Shown here piece after piece: positions 8,404-17,358 of a DNA stretch of 64,000 nt. The position numbers were made by a program, and so were the translations under genes. The first letter of the stretch is position 1, and each line of letters opens with the position of its first letter. The notes beneath the pieces were generated by a model that worked only from the letters and a program-made list of their open reading frames with translations, did no database searches and was not told the DNA's origin. The stretch lies in assembly GCF_000746845.1 (NCBI RefSeq), contig NZ_KN050846.1, forward strand, positions 1,814,963 to 1,878,962, read 5' to 3'. The DNA is from Altibacter lentus (GTDB taxonomy: Bacteria; Bacteroidota; Bacteroidia; Flavobacteriales; Flavobacteriaceae).

Positions 8404-11400
8404 ATGAGTAAAGCACTCGTCTCTACCCTTTTTTCACAGTCTTCGGCCACCCGAAAACTGGAGGAAGCTATTGCCCGTTCTCAAGCAAGAACCGAAATTA
8501 CCGGTCTGGTAGGTTCAGCAACATCTTTAGTGATCGCGACTGCATTTAAAGCAACAGAACTCCCTTTTTTGGTTATTCTGAATGACAAGGAAGAAGCCGC
8601 CTATCACCTCAATGATCTGGAAAATTTGTTAGGCGATCAGAATGTATTGTTCTATCCCGGAAGCTACCGCAGACCGTATCAAATAGAAGAGACCGATAAC
8701 GCCAATGTGTTGCTTCGTTCGGAAGTGCTCAACCGTATCAACTCACGAAAGAAACCAGCGCTTATCGTTACTTATCCCGAAGCCTTGTTCGAAAAGGTGG
8801 TCACCAGAAAGGAACTGGAAAGGAACACGCTTAAGATCGCCTTGAACGACACCCTATCCATCGATTTTGTGAATGAAGTGCTCTTTGCCTATCATTTTAA
8901 GCGCGCCGATTTTGTCACAGAACCGGGGGAGTTCTCCGTACGTGGTGGGATCCTGGACGTTTTCTCTTTTAGTAATGATGAGCCGTATCGCATTGAATTT
9001 TTTGGAGATGAGGTCGACAGTATCCGTACGTTCGATGTGGAGACTCAACTTTCACTGGAACAGGTAAAAAAGATCTCCATTATTCCCAATGTGGAAAATA
9101 AGAGGATGGATGAAAGCGCAACCTCCTTGAGTGTACGGGAGAGTTTTTTAGATTATATCGCTTCCAAAACGGTTGTTTTTCTGAAAAATGAAGAGCTGCT
9201 AAGCAACAGCATCGATACGCTCTTTCAAAAAGCTGCGGTAGCCTATCAAGAAACGAAAGGCGAAATCAAACAAAGTGAACCCCAGGAGCTATTTTGTACA
9301 TCGGGCCTCTTGAATGAGCAATTGAAGAGGTTTACTAACGTAGTGATTTCGACCGGGAAAAGTCCTGCAACTAACGGTTTGATAGGTTTTCATACAAGGC
9401 CGCAGCCTTCCTTCAATAAACAATTCAATCTTCTTATTGAGGATTTGAACACCAAAGCTTCTAATGGGTATACCAATTATATATTTTGCAGCAGTGAACA
9501 ACAAGCGCAACGCTTCCATGACATCTTTGAGGATGCTCAACAAAAAGTAGCGCATTTTGAAACGGTGGTCTTCCCATTGTATCAAGGCTTTATTGATGAT
9601 GACAACAAAGTGGTTTGTTACACAGACCATCAAATCTTTGAGCGCTATCATAAATTTCAGCTTAAGAACGGATATGCCAAGAAACAGGCGATCACACTCA
9701 AGGAACTCACCAATCTTGAAGTAGGCGATTACGTTACCCATATTGACCACGGAATAGGCAAGTTTGGGGGGTTGCAAAAAATAGATGTTGAAGGCAAACA
9801 ACAGGAAGCTATAAAGCTTATTTATGGAGAACGCGATATTTTGTACCTCAGCATCCATTCGCTTCATAAGATCTCAAAATACAATGGTAAGGACGGTACG
9901 GCTCCTAAAATCTATAAATTAGGAAGTGCCGCATGGAAAAAACTGAAGCAAAAAACCAAGACGCGCGTTAAGGAAATTGCTTTCAATTTGATTGAACTTT
10001 ACGCAAAACGACGATTACAGAAAGGGTTTGCCTTTGACCCTGATTCCTATCTGCAATTGGAACTGGAGTCCTCGTTTCTGTACGAAGATACGCCGGACCA
10101 AGTGACTGCAACAGAGGATGTGAAGCGCGACATGGAGAACGAGCGACCCATGGACCGTCTTGTATGCGGGGATGTAGGCTTCGGAAAGACCGAAGTAGCC
10201 ATACGTGCAGCCTTTAAAGCGGTCGATAACGGAAAGCAGGTAGCTGTCCTTGTGCCTACTACGATTCTGGCCTTTCAGCACCACAAGACCTTTTCGGAAC
10301 GTTTGGCAGAAATGCCCGTTCGGGTGGATTATCTCAATCGTTTTCGTACCGCGAAAGAACGTCGTACAGTTCTGGAAGACCTTAAAAACGGAACCCTGGA
10401 TATTGTGATCGGCACGCACCAGCTCGTAAACAAAACGGTGCAGTTCAAAGATCTTGGATTGCTTATTATTGACGAGGAACAGAAATTTGGAGTTGCAGTT
10501 AAAGATAAATTGAAGACCATAAAAGAGAATGTAGATACCTTAACGCTTACGGCAACGCCCATTCCAAGAACGCTTCAGTTTAGTTTAATGGCCGCGCGTG
10601 ACCTTTCGGTCATCACCACACCCCCTCCCAACCGCTATCCGGTCGAGACCCATGTGATACGTTTTTCCGAAGAAACCATACGAGACGCCATACGCTACGA
10701 GATCTCACGTGGCGGTCAAGTTTTCTTTGTACACAATCGCATTGAAAATATTAAAGAAGTAGCAGGTATGATACAACGCCTGGTCCCCGATGCCAAGCTG
10801 GGCATAGGGCACGGCCAAATGGATGGCAAGAAGCTTGAAAACCTCATGCTTGCCTTTATGAACAATGAGTTTGATGTGTTGGTCTCTACGACCATTATTG
10901 AAAGTGGTCTGGACGTCCCTAATGCGAACACTATTTTTATCAACAATGCCAATAATTTTGGTCTTTCCGACCTCCACCAGATGCGTGGGCGTGTAGGGCG
11001 AAGCAATAAGAAAGCTTTTTGTTATTTTATCACGCCACCCTATTCGGCCATGACAGATGATGCCCGAAAGCGCATTACCGCGCTGGAGCAGTTTAGCGAA
11101 TTGGGCAGCGGTCTAAACATCGCCATGAAGGATCTTGAGATCCGTGGCGCAGGCGATCTTCTGGGTGGTGAACAAAGCGGTTTTATCAATGAGATTGGTT
11201 TTGAAACCTACCAAAAGATCCTTTCAGAAGCGATCGACGAGCTAAAAGAAAAAGAGTTTAAAGACCTGTATGCCGGCACCGAACATGAGAAAAAGAATTT
11301 TGTGAAAGAAGTGGTCATCGACACCGACTTCGAATTGCTCTTCCCGGACGATTATGTAAATAATATTACCGAACGACTCAACCTCTACACCAAGCTCAAT

Positions 11401-11766
11401 GAGTTGAAAACTGAAAGAGATCTGCAACAATTTGAGCGTGACGTGATCGATAGGTTTGGTCCGCTTCCGGAAGAAGCACAAGATTTGCTGGATAGTGTTC
11501 GAATCAAATGGGCTGCTATCGCCATGGGACTAGAGCGGGTGGTTTTGAAAAAAGGTAAAATGGTAGGTTACTTTGTAAGGGATCAACAAAGTGCGTATTA
11601 CCAAAGCGCGAATTTTGGTAAAGTATTGCAATATGTGCAAAGTCATTCGCAAACTGTAAAGATGAAGGAAAAGGAAACCCGAAATGGATTACGGTTGTTA
11701 TTAACCTTCGATCGTATTACTTCGGTAGAAAAGGCATTAAAGACTTTCGAATCTTTTTCGGTTTAA
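8404..11766 (+). CDS. mfd: Transcription-repair coupling factor Mfd
   Basis: 1120 aa. Mfd removes RNA polymerase stalled at DNA lesions and recruits UvrA. Order of domains: UvrB-like N-terminus (FYPGSYRRPYQ near residue 80; FSVRGGILDVFS near 180), the RNA-polymerase-interacting domain (VGDYVTHIDHGIGKF near 445), SF2 translocase with GDVGFGKTE near 590 and DEEQKFG near 695, QMRGRVGRS near 860, and the C-terminal TRCF domain. The start is placed at ATG 8404: an in-frame TTG at 8395 lies inside the -7 promoter element and cannot be transcribed. Length is normal for the family. Confidence 0.96.
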   Translation: MSKALVSTLFSQSSATRKLEEAIARSQARTEITGLVGSATSLVIATAFKATELPFLVILNDKEEAAYHLNDLENLLGDQNVLFYPGSYRRPYQIEETDNANVLLRSEVLNRINSRKKPALIVTYPEALFEKVVTRKELERNTLKIALNDTLSIDFVNEVLFAYHFKRADFVTEPGEFSVRGGILDVFSFSNDEPYRIEFFGDEVDSIRTFDVETQLSLEQVKKISIIPNVENKRMDESATSLSVRESFLDYIASKTVVFLKNEELLSNSIDTLFQKAAVAYQETKGEIKQSEPQELFCTSGLLNEQLKRFTNVVISTGKSPATNGLIGFHTRPQPSFNKQFNLLIEDLNTKASNGYTNYIFCSSEQQAQRFHDIFEDAQQKVAHFETVVFPLYQGFIDDDNKVVCYTDHQIFERYHKFQLKNGYAKKQAITLKELTNLEVGDYVTHIDHGIGKFGGLQKIDVEGKQQEAIKLIYGERDILYLSIHSLHKISKYNGKDGTAPKIYKLGSAAWKKLKQKTKTRVKEIAFNLIELYAKRRLQKGFAFDPDSYLQLELESSFLYEDTPDQVTATEDVKRDMENERPMDRLVCGDVGFGKTEVAIRAAFKAVDNGKQVAVLVPTTILAFQHHKTFSERLAEMPVRVDYLNRFRTAKERRTVLEDLKNGTLDIVIGTHQLVNKTVQFKDLGLLIIDEEQKFGVAVKDKLKTIKENVDTLTLTATPIPRTLQFSLMAARDLSVITTPPPNRYPVETHVIRFSEETIRDAIRYEISRGGQVFFVHNRIENIKEVAGMIQRLVPDAKLGIGHGQMDGKKLENLMLAFMNNEFDVLVSTTIIESGLDVPNANTIFINNANNFGLSDLHQMRGRVGRSNKKAFCYFITPPYSAMTDDARKRITALEQFSELGSGLNIAMKDLEIRGAGDLLGGEQSGFINEIGFETYQKILSEAIDELKEKEFKDLYAGTEHEKKNFVKEVVIDTDFELLFPDDYVNNITERLNLYTKLNELKTERDLQQFERDVIDRFGPLPEEAQDLLDSVRIKWAAIAMGLERVVLKKGKMVGYFVRDQQSAYYQSANFGKVLQYVQSHSQTVKMKEKETRNGLRLLLTFDRITSVEKALKTFESFSV

Positions 11767-11782
11767 TTCCTTCCACAAAACA

Positions 11783-11804
11783 AATGTCGGGTGAATGTCG
11801 GGTG
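11783..11804. repeat. Two tandem copies of AATGTCGGGTG
   Basis: An exact 11-bp direct repeat, 11783-11793 and 11794-11804, in the gap between mfd and the XRE gene, upstream of the latter's promoter. It could be a regulator site or a simple duplication; only the repeat itself is seen. Confidence 0.6.
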
Positions 11805-11821
11805 AAATTCTCCTAAAAATA

Positions 11822-11852
11822 TTGCAGTATATTTACTCCTATCGTACTATTG
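11822..11852 (+). promoter_or_regulatory. Probable promoter of the XRE/membrane gene
   Basis: TTG at 11822-11824, 20 bases, then TACTATTG at 11845-11852 (7 of 8 to TAnnTTTG). A competing TATATTTA lies just upstream. The gene starts at 11872. Confidence 0.45.
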
Positions 11853-11871
11853 CTTCATAAATTTTACACAG

Positions 11872-12684
11872 ATGAAACAACCCGAACTTGGTCAGAAAAT
11901 TTTGGAACTGCGCAGGCAAAAAGGGCTTACTCAAGAAGAACTGGTTGAGCAGTGCAACATCAATGTGCGAACCATTCAACGCATTGAAGCCGGGGAAGTG
12001 ACCCCAAGAAGTTTCACCTTAAAAACAATTCTGAATGCCTTAGGTGAAAATTTGGAAAATCTAAACGACCCTCCTTCCCATGAAGAGAATTTTATACATA
12101 GAGAGGTTGGGGTTTCAGCATTTTATATAAAACTGGCCTGGATTAGCGGACTTATTTATTTTCTTTCAGGATTTGTGGAATTTGCCGTGGACTATGCACG
12201 GTTTTATGAAAATGAACTTATTCTATCTCCGGCAGCATATATAAGCATGAAATTCATTGTGATGCTGGCGTACATCTATTTTATGTGGGGATTTGTTATT
12301 AGCGGGAGCCTCTTCAATAACTATTTATTGAAAATAGGCGCCTATTTCTTGATAGGTACCACGATCCTGTTTTATGGTTACGATATGGCATCCCTGTATT
12401 TTGAACCGTTCTATATGGAATATGTTTTGGTAACACAATCCATTTTTCGCGGGATTGGAAGTTTTATCTTTGGATTCGCACTACTCCGTCTGCATAAACC
12501 CATGGGGATAGTGCCACAGATAGCCGGAGGCTTGGAAATTGCAAGCGGTGTATTTTTTATACTTATTTTTACGGTATTACTCGGATTAATATTCTTGATC
12601 CCTGCCTTGCTTCTGCAGATCGTTCTGCTCTATAAAATTGAATCATTCATTAAAATGAAGGCACCAGAACATCTGGTGAGCTAA
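11872..12684 (+). CDS. XRE-family HTH protein with membrane domain
   Basis: 270 aa. Residues 1-60 form a Cro/CI-type helix-turn-helix (LRRQKGLTQEELVEQCNINVRTIQRIEAGEVTPR). The rest is hydrophobic, with about five or six membrane segments (for example near 85, 115, 145, 180 and 225). It therefore looks like a DNA-binding regulator tethered to the inner membrane, a layout common in flavobacteria. The signal it senses and its targets are unknown. It follows mfd by 105 bases with its own promoter and a tandem repeat upstream. Confidence 0.75.
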   Translation: MKQPELGQKILELRRQKGLTQEELVEQCNINVRTIQRIEAGEVTPRSFTLKTILNALGENLENLNDPPSHEENFIHREVGVSAFYIKLAWISGLIYFLSGFVEFAVDYARFYENELILSPAAYISMKFIVMLAYIYFMWGFVISGSLFNNYLLKIGAYFLIGTTILFYGYDMASLYFEPFYMEYVLVTQSIFRGIGSFIFGFALLRLHKPMGIVPQIAGGLEIASGVFFILIFTVLLGLIFLIPALLLQIVLLYKIESFIKMKAPEHLVS

Positions 12685-12717
12685 ATTGTAAAGGATTTTT
12701 AATTAAAAGTACCGGTG

Positions 12718-13080
12718 TTAAAAATGATAGAATGCATTTTCAAAATGCTGGATCTTTGCAACCTTTTCATTTTTTAACACCGCAATAATGTCAAAACGAA
12801 CTTCCTGGTCAAGCTCATTGCTAATCATGTATTCGTTTGCGGCCTTAACCAATAGTTTAATTTTATTTTTTGTGACAAATTCCTGCGGATCCCCAAAAAA
12901 ATCGCTGTTTCGGGTCTTTACCTCCACCATCACAACGGTATCTGCCTCCTTTTGTGCAACAATATCGATCTCAGCCTTGTCAAATACAAAATTTCGCTCC
13001 AAAATCGCATAGCCGTTGCGCAGCAAGTGTTCTACTGCCAGTTGCTCTCCAATCTTTCCAAGTTCGTTGTGTGTGGCCAT
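12718..13080 (-). CDS. YraN family (UPF0102) putative endonuclease
   Basis: 120 aa, normal length for YraN/UPF0102. The restriction-endonuclease-like core is visible: the ERNFVF-KAEIDIVA strand with catalytic Glu/Asp, and VVMVEVKTR with the Glu-x-Lys pair, near residues 28-58. Nuclease activity is predicted by fold; the cellular role (often discussed around Holliday junctions or recombination) is not proven. It lies 29 bases downstream of the LD-carboxypeptidase on the same strand, so the two are probably cotranscribed. Confidence 0.88.
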   Translation of the reverse strand: MATHNELGKIGEQLAVEHLLRNGYAILERNFVFDKAEIDIVAQKEADTVVMVEVKTRNSDFFGDPQEFVTKNKIKLLVKAANEYMISNELDQEVRFDIIAVLKNEKVAKIQHFENAFYHF

Positions 13081-13109
13081 AGTACTGCCCGCAAAGGCAA
13101 GAATGCTTT

Positions 13110-14009
13110 TTAGATGAAACTCAATGTTATTTTATTATTTGTGATAACAAGATCTACTTCTCTTCCCAAAACCAAGGCTCTGTTATCTTCTATATGTCCC
13201 GACGGAAAATTAAAACAAACAGGATAGTCGTATTCGGAAACGGCTTCCCGTATGATTTCTTCTGCGGTTTGCCCAAAAGGTACCGAATTATCATTCATAT
13301 CGCTCATTCCTCCAACGATCAAACCGGCCAAATGCCCCAACATTCCATTTCTCTTTAAATTCTGAAGCATCCTGTCGATATGATATAAATACTCGTCTAA
13401 GTCTTCAAGAAACAGGATCTTGTCCAGTGTATCTATTGCTGAAGCACTTCCGCAGAGAGAATAAAGTATCGATAGATTTCCACCAACCAGTTGCGCTTTC
13501 GCCCTGCCGGGACGGTTTAAGGACTCTTCCGAAGCATATGCAATGGAGTACTCCTTTCCAAAAAGTACCTCGCGAATACTTTGTCGGGATGTTTCAGACC
13601 TCTTTTCAATATTCAACGGCATTTGAGCGTGCAGCGTTTCGATCCCCATCTTGTGAATGTGCGAATGTAAGACCGTAATATCGCTGTAGCCAATGATCCA
13701 TTTAGGGTTTTTTTTAAATGCTGAAAAATCCAAGCTGTCGATAATGCGTACCGTTCCGTAGCCACCCCGGGCACACCAGATCGCTTTTACGGAAGGGTCA
13801 TTCAACGCCCACTGAAGGTCTGCCGCGCGAATTTCATCATTTCCGGCAAATTGATTGGCTTCGGCACCTATACTCTTCCCTAAAACAGCCTCGAGATCCC
13901 ATTTTTTTAGAAGGTCCAAGGCAGGATCCAATTCTTTCTCTGTTATTTTACGGGCGGTTGACACGATAGCAACCCGATCACCGGGGGACAAATATTGAGG
14001 TGTTTGCAT
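13110..14009 (-). CDS. LD-carboxypeptidase (peptidase S66)
   Basis: 299 aa serine peptidase of family S66, which removes the terminal D-alanine from muropeptide tetrapeptides during cell-wall recycling. Seen: the N-terminal VAIVSTARK strand, CARGGYGTVRI near residue 80, the nucleophile motif IGYSDITVLH near 105, and GHIEDN near 275 with the catalytic His. No signal peptide, so the enzyme is cytoplasmic. Promoter with TTTG-N21-TAATTTTA lies just upstream; yraN follows. Confidence 0.9.
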   Translation of the reverse strand: MQTPQYLSPGDRVAIVSTARKITEKELDPALDLLKKWDLEAVLGKSIGAEANQFAGNDEIRAADLQWALNDPSVKAIWCARGGYGTVRIIDSLDFSAFKKNPKWIIGYSDITVLHSHIHKMGIETLHAQMPLNIEKRSETSRQSIREVLFGKEYSIAYASEESLNRPGRAKAQLVGGNLSILYSLCGSASAIDTLDKILFLEDLDEYLYHIDRMLQNLKRNGMLGHLAGLIVGGMSDMNDNSVPFGQTAEEIIREAVSEYDYPVCFNFPSGHIEDNRALVLGREVDLVITNNKITLSFI

Positions 14010-14013
14010 GTGT

Positions 14014-14046
14014 TAAAATTACTTTTCCGTGCAATTAATCGACAAA
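14014..14046 (-). promoter_or_regulatory. Promoter of the LD-carboxypeptidase gene
   Basis: On the - strand TTTG (14046-14043), 21 bases, then TAATTTTA (14021-14014), 7 of 8 to the -7 consensus, immediately before the ATG at 14009. Confidence 0.5.
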
Positions 14047-14070
14047 CTTTTTAGTTAAAATTATACATGA

Positions 14071-14103
14071 TTGGACTCAAAAGGCTATAATTCAGTATTT
14101 TTA
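14071..14103 (+). promoter_or_regulatory. Possible promoter of the DUF1800 gene
   Basis: TTG 14071-14073, 22 bases, then TATTTTTA at 14096-14103 (7 of 8). It would start transcription just before ATG 14134, which is one reason to prefer that start to the in-frame TTG at 14071. Confidence 0.35.
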
Positions 14104-14133
14104 GAAGCCTCAAACCTGCAAAACCTATCGCCT

Positions 14134-15603
14134 ATGGAAACGATTGCTACCTTCTCCTGCAATGCGTCGACCCTTATTCCTTACGTTCCCAGCGGAGCCA
14201 ATCCTTGGAACACCGGTAAAGTAAAACATGCTTTTAAACGCCTAGGTTTTGGTGCCCCGCAACCGGAAATAGATGCTGTTTTGGCTATGAGCCCAGGGGA
14301 TTTTATCGATTCCTTGGTCGATACCGCCGCCGGCCTGCCTGTGACCCCGGCACCCGTTTGGGGGTATTATGCCGTGAGTGATTTCACCAATTACGAAGCT
14401 GAAAATAATCAATACATCGAAGATTGGCGTGTACAGACCGGCAACGATTTCATTTCAGAAAAACTGCGAGGCAGACTCACCTTTTTTTGGGCCAATCATT
14501 TTGTCACAGAACTCGAAACCTATTTTTACGCCCCTTATTTGTTTCAGTATTACAACACTCTACAAACCCACTGTCTGGGTAATTTCAAGGATTTTGTACA
14601 AGCTATAGGGATCAACTCCACCATGCTCGTGTATCTTAACGGGTTTGAGAATACCAATAACAACCCCAATGAGAATTATGCCCGCGAACTCTTCGAACTG
14701 TTCACACTGGGAGAGGGCAACGGCTACACCGAAACCGATATCACCGAAACATCCCGAGCCTTGACAGGATATAATCACTGGAGCGAACCTGGAGCTGCCA
14801 TCTATTTTGATGCGATCACGCACGATGCGGGAAACAAGACCATTTTCGGACAAACAGGGCCATGGGGTTATGAGGACGTAATCAACATCCTGTTTCAGGA
14901 GCGCAGTACAGAGATCGCTACAAACATTTGTAGAAAACTCTATAAATTCTTTGTGAGTCCAGATGTGGACGCCATAGTAGAACAGAATGTTATTATTCCG
15001 CTTGCCCAAACCTTTGTCACGAATAATTTCGAATTGGTACCCGTTTTAAAACAATTGTTTAAAAGTGAACATTTTTTTGATGAACGCGTGCTGGGAGTTG
15101 TGATTAAAAGCCCATTCGACGTCATGTTCACCTTCGCGAACGAGACAGGTTTTTTCTACGACGATTCCATCATGGATGCTTTTATCTATTATGCGGGACT
15201 TATGGGCCAAGAACTCTTTGATCCGCCGGATGTTTCAGGCTGGCAAAGGGATGAGACCTGGATCAATACGTCCACACTCACCGGCCGATGGCAACTCATG
15301 GAAGTATATCTGGATTATCTTTTCTACAATGGGTACGACTTTACATTTACCGATCTCGCAAGAGACCTGACTAACGACAGCAATGATCCTGATTTTATCA
15401 CGCAAGTACTGGTAGACCATTTTATGGCCAAACCTTTGCATTCGCTAGGTGATTATGCGATCGCAACCACCATTTTCAAGTGGGAGATCCCTCAAAATTA
15501 CTATGACGATGGTATCTGGAACCTCAGCTGGTCCGAGGCGCCCTATCAAGTCTTCCTGCTGTTAAAGCATATTGCTCGCATGCCCGAATTTCAACTTAAA
15601 TAA
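14134..15603 (+). CDS. DUF1800 domain protein
   Basis: About 489 aa from ATG 14134 (an in-frame TTG at 14071 would add 21 residues). DUF1800 features are clear: HAFKRLGFGAPQPEID near residue 30, RGRLTFFWANHFVT near 120, NENYARELFELFTLGEGNGYTE near 185, FDPPDVSGWQ near 365. No convincing signal peptide is seen. These proteins nearly always sit directly before a DUF1501 protein, as here (8 bases apart), and are assumed to act with it, but the biochemical role is unknown. Possibly an extracytoplasmic or cell-surface process linked to polysaccharide use or anchoring (weak inference). Confidence 0.85.
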   Translation: METIATFSCNASTLIPYVPSGANPWNTGKVKHAFKRLGFGAPQPEIDAVLAMSPGDFIDSLVDTAAGLPVTPAPVWGYYAVSDFTNYEAENNQYIEDWRVQTGNDFISEKLRGRLTFFWANHFVTELETYFYAPYLFQYYNTLQTHCLGNFKDFVQAIGINSTMLVYLNGFENTNNNPNENYARELFELFTLGEGNGYTETDITETSRALTGYNHWSEPGAAIYFDAITHDAGNKTIFGQTGPWGYEDVINILFQERSTEIATNICRKLYKFFVSPDVDAIVEQNVIIPLAQTFVTNNFELVPVLKQLFKSEHFFDERVLGVVIKSPFDVMFTFANETGFFYDDSIMDAFIYYAGLMGQELFDPPDVSGWQRDETWINTSTLTGRWQLMEVYLDYLFYNGYDFTFTDLARDLTNDSNDPDFITQVLVDHFMAKPLHSLGDYAIATTIFKWEIPQNYYDDGIWNLSWSEAPYQVFLLLKHIARMPEFQLK

Positions 15604-15611
15604 CTACTGCT

Positions 15612-17234
15612 ATGTGTGATCATGACCATATCCCTAAAAGTCCTTCTGCTTCAAAGAAAGATAAAAAGGTTCACGAACAAGAGCATGCTACCTGGAACCG
15701 ACGTTCCTTTATACAAGCTTTGGGACTCGCGGGCGCCGGCGGCATGGTACTTGCCAATAGTGCTGTGTCGGCTTCAAAGCCGTCTCCGCTTTCCGTAGCC
15801 TTATCTCAAAGTGAGAATGAAAATATTCTGGTTCTTATACGACTAAAAGGAGGGAACGACGGCCTCAATACCGTTGTCCCTGTTTACGATTATGCAACAT
15901 ACGCAAACCTTCGCCCAACCATTAAACATAACACCTCGGACCTGTTCAATCTAAATGCAGATTTCGCCCTTCCTAACTATATGAACAGTTTGCAGTCGGT
16001 TTGGGGTGACGGGAATATGAAAGTGATCCACGGCGTGGGTTATCCGCAACAGAATTTGTCCCATTTTCGTTCTTCGGAAATCTGGGCTTCTACAGACGAT
16101 ATTAATTTTGAGCCCACCGGTTGGTGGGGTCGTTATTTTGAAGACCTGTATCCCGATTACCTCATCAATCCACCCGAAACACCTCCGGCAGTACAAATTG
16201 GAAGCTTAGGCAACCTCATCTTTGACGGGGTAAATAGTAATTATGCCTTTTCGGTCGCAAATCCTGCCCAGTTGGCCAATGTAGCACAAAACGGAAGTTT
16301 GCACGATGTCCTCGACATCCCGGATTGCGTATACGGCGATAAACTTCTCTTTATGCGGGCTACTGCCAATACCACCTTTACGTATGCCGGCGTGATCAAC
16401 GATGCCTATATGGCCTCGAACAACGATGTCGCTTATGCCGATGAACAATTGGCAAATCAACTGGCGATCGTTGCACGAATGATCAAAGGAGGATTGGGCA
16501 CCAAAGTATATATGGTGACCCTTGGTAGTTTCGACACCCATGCCAATCAGGTGAACGACCATAGAACCCTATTGGAAGATCTTGCGGATTCGATGAAGAA
16601 TTTCTTTGACGACCTCTCGGCCACGGGAATGCAGAACAATGTGTTGGCCATGACCATTTCCGAATTTGGGCGTCGCCCTTACGAGAATGGTTCCAACGGG
16701 ACAGATCACGGTGCTGCTTCTCCGGTAATGCTGTTCGGGCCCGGCTTGAACGGTAGCGGATTTGTAGGGGAACATCCGGATTTGAGTGTGTGGGACAACA
16801 ATGACAACCTCCTTCCTTCAACCGATTTTCGCGATGTGTATTCCACCGTTTTAACCGATTGGTTCTGTCTGGATCCTTCGGTAGTGAGTACCATCTTACT
16901 CAATCAAACGTACGAGCATCTCGATCTGGGACTCTCCTGCGAGAGCTTGTCTGTTACAGACTTTGGTAATACAACACGTCTGTCGCATGCGGGTGTCTAC
17001 CAAAATGACCGTACCTACATCGAGCTTCACATGCCCGCTACGGCCCATGTGGATATCAAACTCTATGATATAACCGGAAGAGAAATAGCCACACTGAAGA
17101 ATGAGATACTATTTTCGGGGAGGCATCGTATCGATGTGAAAGCTGCGGTTAAGGGCAGAATGAGTTACGGCCAGTATCTGTACCGAATCGCTTTGGGAGG
17201 TCAATTTTACAGTGCATCCCTAATTATTAAATAG
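15612..17234 (+). CDS. DUF1501 protein with Tat signal and T9SS sorting domain
   Basis: 540 aa, sulfatase/alkaline-phosphatase-like DUF1501 fold. Residues 28-52 carry a twin-arginine signal (WNRRSFIQALG then a hydrophobic AGGMVLANSAV). The core has VLIRLKGGNDGLNTVVP near 75, GSFDTHANQ near 305 and TISEFGRRPYENGSNGTDHG near 350, motifs typical of the family. The last about 85 residues (VDIKLYDITGREIATL, then a terminal LIIK) form a type IX secretion C-terminal sorting domain. It is therefore predicted to be exported folded through Tat and passed across the outer membrane by T9SS. Partner of the preceding DUF1800 gene; substrate unknown. Confidence 0.85.
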   Translation: MCDHDHIPKSPSASKKDKKVHEQEHATWNRRSFIQALGLAGAGGMVLANSAVSASKPSPLSVALSQSENENILVLIRLKGGNDGLNTVVPVYDYATYANLRPTIKHNTSDLFNLNADFALPNYMNSLQSVWGDGNMKVIHGVGYPQQNLSHFRSSEIWASTDDINFEPTGWWGRYFEDLYPDYLINPPETPPAVQIGSLGNLIFDGVNSNYAFSVANPAQLANVAQNGSLHDVLDIPDCVYGDKLLFMRATANTTFTYAGVINDAYMASNNDVAYADEQLANQLAIVARMIKGGLGTKVYMVTLGSFDTHANQVNDHRTLLEDLADSMKNFFDDLSATGMQNNVLAMTISEFGRRPYENGSNGTDHGAASPVMLFGPGLNGSGFVGEHPDLSVWDNNDNLLPSTDFRDVYSTVLTDWFCLDPSVVSTILLNQTYEHLDLGLSCESLSVTDFGNTTRLSHAGVYQNDRTYIELHMPATAHVDIKLYDITGREIATLKNEILFSGRHRIDVKAAVKGRMSYGQYLYRIALGGQFYSASLIIK

Positions 17235-17313
17235 TAGTAAGAAGGCTTCGGAAAGACTTTAAGAACAGAAGACTTTTCTCTTTACAGATAACCGCTTCCG
17301 AAGATAAAATCCT

Positions 17314-17321
17314 TATTTTTG
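17314..17321 (+). promoter_or_regulatory. -7 element of the metG promoter
   Basis: TATTTTTG, a full consensus match, 37 bases before the metG ATG. No clear TTG is seen 19-21 bases upstream. Confidence 0.5.
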
Positions 17322-17358
17322 TGCTGCCCGAATAAAATGGGGCATTCAGAAAGATTTT

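Noticed and set aside
9289..9867. 192-aa frame on the - strand inside mfd
   Set aside because: A shadow of the mfd coding sequence with no own promoter or recognisable domain.
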